Part shown: piece after piece, positions 26,176 through 38,410 of the stretch
Layout: every line of letters starts with the position of its first letter
Numbering within the stretch: the first letter of the stretch is position 1
NCBI RefSeq assembly: GCF_001649575.2
Contig: NC_051439.1
Location: forward strand, 9,836,826-9,900,825
Source of the DNA: Kryptolebias marmoratus
Lineage: Eukaryota > Chordata > Actinopteri > Cyprinodontiformes > Rivulidae
Direction: 5' to 3'
Length of the DNA: 64,000 bases
The notes under the pieces: model-generated
Seen by the model: the letters and a program-made list of their open reading frames with translations, nothing else
Database searches by the model: none
Told to the model about the DNA's origin: nothing
Position numbers and translations under genes: made by a program

Positions 26176-27284
26176 ATGCACACGCACAGGCAAAAACCTA
26201 AAAATTCAATTAAAAGTTTAATTAAATCCTTTATTAGCAGTTAGTGACACTTTAGGAAAAATTACAGCTTTTAAATGTGTGTTGTAGTCATTAAGAAGCT
26301 TCTAGCGAGCAGCTAGAAGTACATGAAAAGAAGGTTTTTGTCATTTTCTTTTAAAGATTATTTTGAAGTTTGGACTTTGTCAAAAAGTTTAAAACTGTTT
26401 ATTTTTAACATTCAACCAGTTTTTAAACTGCTGAATGTCAATTTGTTGGTTGTTGCCATACTGAAAGACTAAAGACCGTGAAATAAATACAGTTTTTAAT
26501 GCTGACTAACACATTTAGCTCTAAAATGCCTTTGTAACTTTCTAATTTCATCAGTCCTTTGATGCATCCAACGTCTCCACTTTCAGAGAAAACCAAGATC
26601 GATTCCAGCCTGATAGAACTTCCCTTCTGTTTTACTAAATTAGGACAGTGGGATGGTCCCGAAAGGGTACTTGGGTTTTGTAGCTTGAGCCGGCTATTTT
26701 ATCCCCACGGTTCAATAGCTGCATCCTTTTTGACCTTTGAAAATGAAGCCCTAATTGGTTGAGTGAGAAACCACCAGGTTGATGGAAAACAGCTAGAAGC
26801 TCTCTGAATGTGGTTTGAAATGTTTTTTTTTTAAAATCACAGTTCACACCAGTCTTCACATGTTTTCCTTTTAGTTTCTTGTTAGCACTTTCTCCTCAAA
26901 GCTTCTTTTTAGTTTTTCAGCTGTGAGAACAGGAACATCTGCAGCCGCTGGAACTTTTAGCACTTCGAAAGCTCTTAAACAACTCTTATTTTCACCAAAA
27001 AGAAAATGGAAACAAGCTCTTTATGGCAACCATTTTTCGTGTATTTGTTGATGCAGCAAGTGCTAACACTGAAACTCAACAGCAGGTGAGTCTGATGTCT
27101 TTTTTGTTGGAGAATCTGTTTTATATTTATCAAGCTGCAACCAGGATTATTGAAGCCAATGATGTTGGATTAATTCATTCTTTGGTCATTTTACTCAATA
27201 TTTACTTTCTAGATTTGGTTTAGTTGCATTTATGCCTAAAACTCTTCATATATGTGTGATATAAAAGGCAAAAATCTTACTTTC

Positions 27285-27930
27285 ACCATGACTTTTTCAC
27301 AGTCTCTGCTGATGAAAAACAGGCTTTCACCATGATGATGCCACCACCATGCTTCACTGTAGGGATGGTGAGAGGTGGTGGGTTCGAACCCGACACGGCT
27401 TTGTCCTTGATGGCCTAAAAGTTGGAGTTTGGTCTCATCTTCCATGAATCTCAGTTCTGTCCAATTTAGTGGTGATGTTCCCATCGCTGCTGCCCAGCTC
27501 TATCAGGGTTATCTTTGGCCCTCCTTACCCGGTCCGTGCGTTTTGGTAGGTAACTGTTTATGTGGTGGCCTATATTTCTATATCCTAATTACGGATTTAT
27601 TAGATCTCTGTGGGATGTTCAGGATCCTGGGATATCTTTTTAAAAACTCCACCATAATCTATACTTCTCAACAACTTTGTATCTGACCTGTGTTGGAGAG
27701 TTCCTTGGTCTTCATGATGTCTCTTGCTTGCTGGAAGGCCTTACTTTGTAACAGGGGTTTTACATTTGACAAGTTTGGACTGTTTGACATGGCTGGACCT
27801 CATTTACAAACTTTGTGGTTTCAGAAGGTAAAATTCATTAATCTGAAGGGCTTTTGGAAAATTGATGCTTTTAATCAAAATTAAAACAGAATTCATCTCT
27901 AGGATGAATACATTTGCAACCCACTGTAAA
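27285..27930 (-). mobile_element. Relic of a Tc1/mariner-like DNA transposon
   Basis: On the minus strand around 27300-27370 a frame reads TIPTVKHGGGIIMV…CFSSAET. This resembles the Tc1-type transposase block TVKHGGGSIMVWGCFSSAG, which contains one catalytic-domain strand. The plus-strand right edge reads GAATACATTTGCAACCCACTGTA (27906-27928), so the element end reads TACAGTGGGTTGCAAA, as for elements with TA target sites. The rest is heavily broken. Whether the coding block and this end belong to one element is uncertain. Confidence 0.45.
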
Positions 27931-29384
27931 TTAAATCAGTGAAATATGCTTTAAATGTTTGTTTCATTGTAGGAAAAACTGTTAGAGGTAAAAAAAAAAG
28001 AAAAGAAGAAGCTTGTAAGGACTCAAACTGCAAAGCACATCTTTTGCTGAGTTAAGTGAAAAAACAGAATGGCAAATAAACAGAGCTTCAAACACTATTT
28101 CATGCCTTTTTCTTAGTTTTGTACAGCATCTTTGTGTCGCTTTGTCACTTTATCAATTAAAATTGACATCATCACAGTGGGTTTGCTGCAACACAGCTTT
28201 CGGGTGACAAAACGACAGAATTGATTCTTACGTAACTGAAGGACACTGCAGCCTCAGGTCCGTGTGTTTGCTTGATCTCCCTACCTTCCTCTGAACCACA
28301 GATACACGTGTCGAAGTGGAGGAGACGCAGCTGACAGCATCATCAAAGCAATTAACCACGGCGCCGTGTCAGTCAGGGCAGATCCATAAAACGCATCTAT
28401 AAATGTCTGCGTGTGGATGAGTTTGTGTTGCTCCCCTTCAAGGTGGAAGTGACCTCCACCTGATCAGTTCCCCTCCTCCCTTTCTCCTTCTTTATCTGTT
28501 TATCTTCTTCTCTGCGCCTCCTTCGTGACGATGGAGGGGATTTTACGCCTGTTGGTTTTTAATAACTTTTCCCATGAAGCTGTGCCATCACTTGTCTGTT
28601 TGCTTATGTCTTCGGACATGCAGTCTGGGTCATTTGTTTGGAAGAGGCTGGTAGAGAATGCATTATGGATCCTCCTAAAAACAAATAAATTAATACGGAT
28701 TTCCGACCACAACCCTGTTGAGCATTAAAGCGATCAAAACAGGTTCACGCCTACCTGAAGAAGTTGACTTTTTCTACAGGAAAAATCCCATTTTGGTGTT
28801 TGAGAATTCATAATTACTCAACATGCTGCAGTGTTACATAACACTGCCACTGAACCCAGACTTGAGGCATTCGAGAGTGTATCTTCTGCCAAGGGAAAGC
28901 AATTCTGAAGAGAATGATGCAAAAATATGCTCCAAAACTAATAGCTGCTATATTTGTGCGTACCCTGCCTCTACAAAAAAAAAAAAAAGTTCCCTGCAGT
29001 TCCGCTCAGTTTGATTTATGTAATCAAAGTGACAAAAAGAAACTCTCATGACTCAGTTGAAGCCCCCACGTTTTCAGAGGAACAACACCTCCCTGACAGT
29101 GTCAACGGAAGAACAAAAAAGCTGTTGGAACTGAAGGCAAAGGTATAATTAGTAAACCCTTTAATGATCTATAGCCACTTTTACAATCATAGCACTCAAA
29201 ACACTCTTTTAATGCATAATTACCCAGAGGGAAGCTTTTTAGACTTTCAAAACTAAAGCTAAAATTAAAATTAAAGGCCTAACATTTTGTGAAGCACTGC
29301 ATATTGCATATTAAACTAAAATGCATGTGAAATAGATGATGTTTTAGCCATTTACGTCAAACCTTGACAATAACGTTACACACA

Positions 29385-29640
29385 ATCTCATGCAATAGTG
29401 CACTCAGAGTATGTGTTGCTACTACCACATCATATTTTAGCTCAATATCTGTAAAACAGATTATTGTAGCCATTCTGTTTTTAGTTTATGTTGATTAGCT
29501 GTGCTGGCCATCTTGAATTAGGGTGGCTTCAAAAGCTTTTTAGTTGTAGATGCACAGCCAGTGATTATTTTCTTAGAGTCTCATTAAAATCTGCCCAGTA
29601 CTTAATGGAATATTTTGCCAACAGACAGGCAGAGTTGATT
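29385..29640 (+). repeat. Dispersed repeat family A copy
   Basis: Contains CTCAGAGTATGTGTTGCTAC, TTTTAGCTCAATATCTGTAA, GGCCATCTTGAATTAGGG, a CATTAAAATCTGCCCAG block and ATATTTTGCCAACAGACAGG. Confidence 0.7.
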
Positions 29641-30149
29641 GCAATTAATAACACAGTTTTAAAAGTGATAATAAAAAATAAAAAAATAAAATAGTTTTGT
29701 GTTTTCGGTCTTCGTAAATCTCTGTCAAACGATACCAACTGAAAGTAACAGTTCATTGTTGATGTTTCATCCTGAGTTTTCTGATTAAAGACAAATGGAG
29801 TCAGAAAACTGAGTGGCTTTGCTTTTTTCTCCGTGCTCGGTGAAGATTAAATAGTCCTCCACCGATGTCATCCATCAGAGAAGCGTGTGAGTATAAATAC
29901 AGGCTGTGTGCGCCTCATCCGGAGAGGCTGACAGCGTGCGTGGGCACACATCCTAATATTAGTGAGGCTAATCAGGAAGAGGGACACCGAATGCATTCGA
30001 AAATAGATCCACAAGATGGATTGTAACGCAGAACTTTCATTTCCTTTAACACCTGTTAAAAATGGCCATGAAACGCCGGCAAGAATTAAGGAGATAGTGA
30101 AAAAGCGCAGCTCGTTTGTTTCTTTGGTCAGTTGGTCAGGTGTGAGCTC

Positions 30150-30300
30150 ATTGGTCTGTCTGTAAGCAAAATATCTCATGAACTACTGGACAGATTTCGA
30201 GGGGCTCCCAGAAAGCAATCACTGGACGTACGCCTACAACTGATTAACTTTAAGCTTATAGCTTATAACTGAAAGCAAATCAGCTTTTCTCAGACAGAAT
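30150..30300 (-). repeat. Dispersed repeat family A, truncated copy
   Basis: Minus-oriented start of the family (GTCTGTAAGCAAAATATCTC … ATGAACTACTGGACAG … CAACTGATTAACTTTAAGC), ending abruptly near 30300. Confidence 0.65.
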
Positions 30301-33300
30301 TCAACCTTTGGACTCCTGGGCGTACCTAAGAATAGAAATCCTATTTCACTCTCTACTCTGCTGAACCCTGACCTGCAAAAACCTGCCATGTGGAGTGTCT
30401 ATCCTCCGGTTTCATTTAGGCCATTTCTGAAACATCATGAGCTTGTATGTTCCCCGTCAAATAATTAGTTTGTTATACATTAGTGTTTATTTATTCAAAT
30501 ATTATGTAAATAAGATATTGATATATTTTAGTCAAGAATGAGACAGAATGTCCTTGTTCAGTATCTGCTGTCACTCATTATTTAGGATTTGTTTGAATTG
30601 AGAAATTAGTTGATCACTCTGGTATGGTGATATGTATCCATTAAGCAATGCAAGGCTTTTATTTACTTTCTTAGTTTTGACATTTTCTTTATGCTACAAA
30701 TAATGAAAAAACACAGTAATGGCTGAACTAGACCAACCTATTATTAGCTTGTCTCAGTTTGCATCAATTTCTGCAACTACAAGAGCCAAAGCTCCTTCAA
30801 ATCTTACAGAAACATGACTGCAGTACAACACCAATTTCCTGCAGCCCCGCTTTGCTCATTTTATTAGCGTTTTCCCACAAGTCTGAAGAGAGGTTGTTGT
30901 CAGAACAGGAAGATGTTGTGAGGAACTGAGACGTGTGAAAGTGCTGAGAGCGACAGGAAGAGCAAAAGTTTGCGAAAGTGCCAGACGGTGGCCTCGAGCC
31001 GAGCTGCAGGCTCGACAGGAAATGTACCGAAAGGGAGACGAGAAATCTGCCTGACACGTTTGACATCTGAGCTACTGGAGTGAAAGGAGGTGCAAAAATT
31101 ATGTCATGTGGACTAAAACCAGGAGGCTCTGAAACATCAAGAACATCCCGTTCCAGGGAAACCCCCCACAGATGCAGAGGCACACACCTGAATGACAGCT
31201 TTAATGAAAACAGTGTGTTGAAAACATTTTAAGCTCATAGGATTCGGCTGCTTCAAACATGAACTAAATGCTTTTGGAAAACTTGATTTGACATTCCGCT
31301 GAAGCGCTGTCAGGACATTCTTTATCCCTTCTTTATTTCCCATTTTAGTTTTGAAATATCAAATGTGACAAAATACAAAACATTTTTCTAGTTTCCACAA
31401 TTTCCCATGAGCGGAGAGTTTTTGTCCATAGAGATTTATTCTTACATATCAAACTAAAGATAAAGTTTTACTTCCGTCTAAAGTTGAAAAAGTCCATAAC
31501 CTTTTGATGACAAAATGTTACATTCCGCATTAGGGAAAAAAATATAGATGAGAATTAAACTTTTGCACGATTCCTCAAAAAGCCAGATTTTATCTGATGT
31601 TTGTTGTCCGTGTTAAGAATTTATGATTATGTTTCAAGTGTTTCTAAAGTTTGCAGAAAAAAAAAGATGTATAAACAGTCCATTATATGTACAAGGTTAA
31701 GTGGTTAGGTTGCTTGAAATGGTTTTTAATCGTGTCCTGCCAAAAACTATTTGTGACTTTAAATGAACTGTTCATGTTTTCAACCATTTTCTTGGCCTAA
31801 TTTTCTTGCAAAAGCTACAAATCCAATTCACAATCAGATGCCTAGAATGGAGTCAGAAGCAGTGATGCTTCTGATGATCTTTGCTTCTCCACTCCCTGAA
31901 GACCCCTGACAGCTATTTTTAGAAGCTTGAGTACATTTGGTGGATTGGGAAGAAACCAGAGACTTGTTTGGATTACATGGATGAAGTAAAACTGCAAACT
32001 AAAGAAAGCCGAATGATTTGTAACAAGTCACTGAGAAAGAAAATCCTACTTTTTTCATATTTACTTCAGTAAATCTAATTATCAGCTAAGCAAATAGCTG
32101 AATGTAAAAGTACATTGAATTACTGCAGTAAATTCAGTACATTTGGCTCTTGTTTACATTGCATTTAACCTACATAATCTCTTTACAACTCAACTGCAAT
32201 AATCGCCCATCTGTTTCTTTTTTCTCCCTCTCTTTTTTTTTTTGCGTAGCACATGTGTGTATTTAGCTCAGGTTTTACTCTACAGCACACTCATTACCCA
32301 GGATAAGCCCCCAGACTTCAGTGCAGGTCACAGCTGCTTGTCCTCTGAAGCCTTTGATGCATTAAGTAGAACCTGCTGCTGTGGCTCAGCTTTCCCATTT
32401 TTATTTACTTTATGTAGTTTTTGTGCAACAAGTCAGAACACCTAAAGCGATTACAGCCTCGTTCATTCATCATAAGAGACAAACACTTGTGCCACTGCTG
32501 AAACGTCGCCAAGATCCAGGCAAGATCCACCGAGGTAGCCCTCTTTTATCTCCTGCTAGTTTGCACTTTACATATAATGGATGTGTGTTTGCACGGCGAA
32601 GGGCAGCGGAAGGTGAACAGATGGGTAATAGCTGGGCTCTATACAGCTCTGTAATTTCTGCTGACGGAGGTTATCGAGACTCAGATGGAGCATATTATAG
32701 GATCGAAGACAGAAACCGTTTAAACTAAGGAGCACATTTTCTCTCAGCCTGTCTTAAAGGTAACTTGCATTATGAATAATTTTGGGGAAAATAACGCTGT
32801 AAGCAAATTCTTGTGAAGGTGGAATCCTCTGAATTACCATTGTGATTTTTAAAAATAAAGATTTAATTTACTCATCCATGCATTTGTTCTCAAAGACCTA
32901 TCTTACGATCATAAACATGAGACAACCCCTTGTTTAAAGAACTATCATTATTTGTAAAAACTGCCTTAAATTTGCAGGTTGTGTCTGTTTCCCTTTCGTG
33001 TTTGGTACAAAATGGTTGTATTGATAAAATAACAGCATTCATGGCTAACTTGTGTTTTAATATTACATGTAAAAAAGCTATAATGAAGCACTGCAGGGTA
33101 TGAGGTAAAAGATTTTGCACAAAAACATTCAAAACGCCTTTTTTCAAAAAGTCCACTAGAGGCCGCCATTTACCCACGTATGGGTCCGATGCACTTCTCC
33201 AGGGTTAAGAATCAAGAGAAATGAATAAACTTTTAAAAAATGCCCTCAACTCCTTCTTTTTACCTAAAATAATGCGTGAAGAAATATGAAAACTTTTCTG

Positions 33301-36062
33301 GTATTTATTCAAAAGGAAGTATTCTTTAACTTCTAATATGAAAATCCCAGTGTTTTCAACCATAGCATCGCTCTTCAAACAAATTTAAAAGAATTAAACT
33401 TTGCCAATAATATGCCAAAGTACACACGCAATGTTTTGTTATAAAATGATAGAAAAATGGAATAAAGAATGTTTATATGTTAATGTAAATATATTATTCC
33501 CATTGTGCCTGTGTCACATTTGTCCAACATAAAATACTGAATAATAATAGTCAAATATATCATCAAGGAGTACATTCCAGGACTAAAAGTCACTCAAAAG
33601 CTTAAAAAAAAACTAGCTATTCTTTTTTTCCTTGCCTGTTTACATGAACAGTTGTAAATCCACACACAGATTATTTAATTTTCTTTGTACGTCTGTGAAG
33701 GTTTCACACAGCAGAATAAATACACTTTGGACCAGCTGTCCCGCTGATAAAGACTATACAGCACACTGAGTTTAATTAAGCATCCAGCCCCACAGCAGAA
33801 AAGGCGTATGTCTAAAGTAAACTGTCAGTCTGAACACAAAGGAAGGATCAAAAAAACACCTAGCATGGGACTTCCAGGGAGAGCTGGTAAACTGCAGTAA
33901 ACTCTGCGGTCTCTGTTCAGAGCTTTTTGGTCTCCTATTTTCTCCATGCCATATTTCTCATGTTGTGTGTTTTGTTTGCTTTAAGGTGGACATCATCTGA
34001 TTTTGGTGTGGCAATTTTATCCAGAGGCACCCTTATCATCATTCTTATTGCTCTATTAAAACTGCTTTTTGCTTTGTTCTTAAATTAATGTCAAATAATT
34101 TTTTTAAGACATCATAACGCCTTTCAGCAAATGCTGTCAGCAATAAAAGCAGTGACACCAGGCACACGATGGTGGTGGTGGTTTACTACCCTTTGTACAC
34201 ATGAAGACTAATAAAGTTCTTGGAAACAGCTCATTACATAATAGGAGCTATAGCACAATATGTCGGCAAATCATTTGCTTATTTACACATCTAGGTCCTG
34301 CATTCATTGTCAGCCGCCTCTCTTTTCTCGCTGCAGATAAAACTCAGTTAGAACATGAAGCTAGATACATGGAACTTCAAGAATAACGAGAAAGGCTTCA
34401 GGCCCCAAGCCAGACTGTCGTGAAGAGAATCTGCACGTCTACCACCAGAACCTCAGCGAACAGAAGGGCTTCGAGGTGTTTTAGGATGTGCAGAATCCTC
34501 TCAGTGATGCAGTGGACTTAACAAACTGGAAGAGCAGCTCCTCTCTGGTCTGACTTTACAAAAGAACAGCCATGAGATAAAGTAGGCAGTAAAGTTAAAA
34601 TGCATCGAAGTCAACCCATCTCATTCCCTGCTGTTTCAGCAGCTTAATGCCACAATGTTAGAATGAACATTATTGCATATTCTCCAAACTACTCAGGCTC
34701 TTTAACACCACGTTGTGGGTTAAAACTGAAACTCTGGCAGCTTTTCAGGCACATCAGTTCAACTGGACCTTCGTTTTTAAATGATCACCCCTTTTTTCTG
34801 CATGTATCATAGCATAGTAGTATGTATTTTGGGGGTGGATTCTCAGTCATCAAAGACATCCTATGAATTATTATTTTATTTTTGTTTGTTTTGCTTTTTA
34901 AAGGCAACTAGACATCCCACTGTTTTGTTTTTGAAGACTTCTCACCCAAGGAGCTTGCTCAATTCAAACTGAAAAGTGCTGATGTTCCAGCTTTATTTAT
35001 TGCCCCACACCACCTTAATTTATCACACAAGATACAATGTACATATTTTTTCCCCTCTAAGACTTCGTCACTTTCTTACTACATGATTTTCACTTACATC
35101 ACAAGTACAACAACATGCACTGTTTCTGGAAATTTTAGGCATCCAAATAATATTTTTTTAATCTGCCCATCACGTGGTTATTTTTATGTGTTTATCTATG
35201 TTGTACACAGAGTGTGAGAACCTTGACTCTTTTCATGTCCACCCACATTTGAAAGTATTTGTATGATTTAAAAAAAACAAAAACAAACTGCAACACCCCC
35301 ACACTGTTTTCACATATCTACAGTTATGTGAAAACAGTTTTGGAAGAGAAACAACATTCATCCACTGTTTTAAAGCCCTATTTAATGTACTTTTTTTCCC
35401 CTAAATGATCTTATGTGAAACTGCCTATTTTTTCTCTGACATTTTAAAAAACTGACTTGAGAACATCATGATCATTCATATACATCGTGCAACTTGAGCA
35501 GCAGATGAGGCCCATACACGAGTTGTGAAAGACAAATTAGGTTTAAAGATAAATGCCTAAAATAAAAAAAAGCAGATGTGATCGAAGAATGTTTCAGTTT
35601 AACAAAGGTGATTATAATAAACCCAACTATTTTATAAAAAGAGTTTAAAGGCATTTTCTTTGACAGACCAAAAGAGTTTTACTGCGGTTAAGGAGCACAT
35701 AAAATAATTTTCAAGTAAGCATGGCTTCTGAGATGTCAGTCATAGATTCTTGAGGTTCCAATTTAGTTTTTAGACATACATTTGCTTGTTTACATCTAGA
35801 AATGAGCAACAAGAGTTAGGCAGAGACTGTATTCCAAGTGAACATTTCAGATTATTTTATAAACTTACTGTTCCACGTTTTAATTCAGTTTGTAAATGTG
35901 TGTCTGTTTACTGACTTTTTTCAATATGGCCAAATAAGAAAATTGTTTACACTTCTTTGGTCCAGATACCTAGCTGATCTTTTGTTGCTGAAAATGACTA
36001 AAACATGGAGTTAATTCATAAATCAACCATTGCTTAAACAGGGCGCTGTCAAGTCTTGATTG

Positions 36063-37037
36063 TTATTGATTATTGTGTTGGACTTCACTTGTGGTGCTTT
36101 CTTCTGTGATTTTTTGCATTCTCAGGAAGTAAACCAGGACCTGTCTGACATTCGCCTGCCCTGTTTTCGTAATGAAGCAGTAAAGCAGTGGGTCAACAAG
36201 ACAGTTGAGGCAAGACATAGCTGTGCTCATCTTGTAGGTACAGAGGAACCATTTAAATCTCTCACAGTCGTGTAACTGTGTGCGCACGAGCATCATGATA
36301 TGGACTGGTCCAAAGCAGAACAAAAGGCATATAAGAACTAGTGTTAGTAGCTTTAAAATGTGTAATCGTTCCTCTTCCTTTGTGGCCTGGTTGGATTTCA
36401 CTGCCAAATAAGTCCCACGGGTTAAAAAAAATACAAGCAGAACTGGAATAATAAGTCCCAGGAAAAAGCGTGCTATGTTAGCCTGGATCATGCTCTCTGA
36501 CAGTGGCAGAAAAATGTCATAGCACATTGGAAACATATTGCTTTGACTGTATGAGTCCTCCCAGGTTATGGTGCAGGCATTGAAACAGATGACCAACACC
36601 CAAATGGCAAAAGTAACTGCCGCTGCGGTGCTGACTTTCCTCAAGATGGTGTACTTTAATGGGTGAACCACAGCCAGGTAACGGTTAAAGGCAATGCAGC
36701 AGAGGAGAGCCTCGCTGGTGTAAAAATTGGTGAAGAGAGTGTAAATCGACAGCAAACAAACGCAACCTCCATAGGCCCAAACTCCTCTCCACAGGAAGTT
36801 CAGCCAAAGGGAAAGCCCAACGGTGAAGACCAGGTCACTCAAAGCGAGGTTGAAGAGGTACACTCCTAGGTCGTTCTTCTGTCGAATGTGCTGCCAGGAC
36901 ACATAAAGGGAGAAGGCGTTGGCGGGGATGGCAATGATGATAACAACCAGGTAGTAGACCAAAAACAGCTTTCTCCTGTGTGCGCTGTCAATTACGTAAC
37001 ATTCTGAAAGATTGGTGATCAGGGTCAAGTTTTCCAT
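36063..37037 (-). CDS. gpr65: gpr65-like proton-sensing-family GPCR
   Basis: Single-exon class A GPCR, 324 aa (human GPR65 is 337). Seven hydrophobic segments start at about residue 25. TM1 has the PAN motif, TM2 reads LFNLALSDLVF, and ECL1 has W with the TM3 cysteine (CVCLL). The ECL2 block MCYDIFLPL matches the GPR65 LCYDKYPL block. TM6 has FGPVHIMMLVR with the family His, and TM7 SCLNCLVDPLLYCF matches SLNCVADPILYCF. GPR65 (TDAG8) signals through Gs on extracellular acidification and binds lysolipids such as psychosine. Position next to kcnk10 matches human GPR65-KCNK10. Oddity: the TM3 DRY motif is NRY (AAC at 36684-36686), and the amino terminus has only one His. The symbol rests on synteny plus similarity; a close paralogue in the same group is the alternative. 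Confidence 0.8.
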   Translation of the reverse strand: MENLTLITNLSECYVIDSAHRRKLFLVYYLVVIIIAIPANAFSLYVSWQHIRQKNDLGVYLFNLALSDLVFTVGLSLWLNFLWRGVWAYGGCVCLLSIYTLFTNFYTSEALLCCIAFNRYLAVVHPLKYTILRKVSTAAAVTFAIWVLVICFNACTITWEDSYSQSNMFPMCYDIFLPLSESMIQANIARFFLGLIIPVLLVFFLTRGTYLAVKSNQATKEEERLHILKLLTLVLICLLFCFGPVHIMMLVRTQLHDCERFKWFLCTYKMSTAMSCLNCLVDPLLYCFITKTGQANVRQVLVYFLRMQKITEESTTSEVQHNNQ

Positions 37038-37439
37038 TGCAGATGTGGCGTTTTCACACCGAATGCCTTGGAGAGAAAATCAGGAAGGCATTAAAGAAGG
37101 AATACAACATGTCATGAGAGTGCAACCTAAAATGTACAAATTAAACATCACAATCATTGATTAATTGCTTTTAAACAGTAAGTACCTTCTTAATAATCCC
37201 CAAACCAGAAAGAAAAGGCACCAACAACATTGCTTTACTCAAAACAAATTAGCAAAGAACCAAATACATCTTTTATGACTAGCAACCCATACCAATGCTT
37301 CAGTTTTAGTAGCTGAATCTTTGACAAGCATAAAATAGTAATTTTCTACCAGCAAGGTGATTCTAAAAGAGCTAATAGTGCAAAGCCTCTGAACGAGGAT
37401 GTATCTTTCAGATCTTCTGCTTTAGTTTTGCATGTTTTT

Positions 37440-38410
37440 TTTCATATTGGTTGATTTTTTTTCTTCTTTTCCTTCTTCCAGCTGCTCCCTTTAGGGATTG
37501 CCACAGTGGATCATCTACCTCCATCTCCCCCCATCCCAAACACCCTCCTCTTTCCCACCAGTCCTCTGCACATTCTGCTTCACTACATCCATCAAGCTGT
37601 GCTCTTCCTCTTTTCCCTCTCCTTTGTATCACGCTTTGTCCAATATATCCATTATCCCTCCTCTGCACATGTCCAAACCATCTGAGCCTTGTCTCTTTAA
37701 CTTTGTCTCCAAACTGCTCAACCTGCTCCTGTTCATTTTGGTCAATCAAAATGAAAATTAATATTTTCAGTTTCACCAACTCCAGTTTACCCTGTATTTT
37801 TATTAGTGCCACTATCTTGAAACCGTACACCATAGCACAGGGGTAGGCAACCCTGGTCCTGGAGAGCCACTCTCCTGCATGTTTTACTTGTTTTCCTGCT
37901 CCAACACACCTGATTCAGTGATTAAATTCCCTCTTTATGTTTTGCAGAAGCCTGTTATTGACACACTGATTCAAATCAGGTGTGTTGGAGCAGAGAAACA
38001 AGTAAAACATGCAGGACAGTGGCTCTCCAGGTCTCATTACCATTTTGGAAACCTTCCTCGAAACTATCCTTCTATCACAAATCACCCCTGACACTTGTCT
38101 ACATCCACTCTCCTCTCCTCTTCATCTTTATTGAGCACTGTCTGTTGTTTTGGATGGTCACCTACAGGTACTTAAACTCAACTTCAATACCTCTACTCCT
38201 TGCAGCTTCACTGTTACACAGACATGGATCCAGTCTAGCTTCTAAGCTTTCATTCCTTTTCCCTCCAGAGCATACCTCCACTTCTTCAGGCTCTCTTCCG
38301 CCTGCTCCCTAATCTCTTTACAGATCACAGAGTCGTCTGTAAACATCCCAGTTCATGGTAACTCCTGCCAGACCTCACCTGTCAACCCGTTTATCATCAC
38401 TGCAAACAAA
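37440..38410 (-). mobile_element. Non-LTR retrotransposon ORF2 C-terminal remnant
   Basis: On the minus strand a frame at 37408-37833 includes RLRWFGHVQRRD, a motif near the carboxyl end of a common fish LINE reverse-transcriptase polyprotein. It is followed by the usual terminal GGCAATCCCTAAAGGGAGCAGC. Upstream, 38031-38410 continues the same antisense RT sequence. A MITE (37838-38030) splits the two parts. Frames are broken throughout, so it is inactive. A second remnant of the same kind lies at 49495-49830. Confidence 0.7.
37838..38030. mobile_element. hAT-type MITE inserted in the LINE remnant
   Basis: Starts CAGGGGTAGGCAACCCTGG and is a near foldback: GCATGTTTTACTTG…TGCTCCAACACACCTGATT is mirrored by AATCAGGTGTGTTGGAGCA…CAAGTAAAACATGC. 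The right terminus is cut short (ends GGCTCTCCAG), so no target duplication can be read. A more complete sibling lies at 60928-61141. Confidence 0.75.

Larger units (their letters stand above)
24040..36000. other. Gene-poor intergenic region between kcnk10 and gpr65
   Basis: About 12 kb without a supportable exon on either strand; repeats are listed separately. Open frames such as 24451-24831, 30797-31183 and 32242-32728 lack domain-like content and splice context. A short TGG run occurs at about 34170-34182. Regulatory elements for the flanking genes could be here but I see no diagnostic motif. Confidence 0.5.

Noticed and set aside
27375..27392. GGGTTCGAACCC resembling a tRNA B box, possible tRNA or SINE head
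   Set aside because: It is a self-complementary 12-mer; no cloverleaf, A box or acceptor stem pairs around it on either strand, and it lies inside a transposon relic.
30797..31183. 128-aa minus-strand frame
   Set aside because: Mixed, non-repetitive chance frame with no family resemblance or neighbouring exons.
36663..36869. Plus-strand frame inside the gpr65-like gene
   Set aside because: Antisense shadow of the receptor's TM1-TM3 coding sequence.
37408..37833. 141-aa minus-strand frame as a host gene
   Set aside because: Contains the RLRWFGHVQRRD motif of LINE polyproteins and is broken; annotated as a retroelement remnant.
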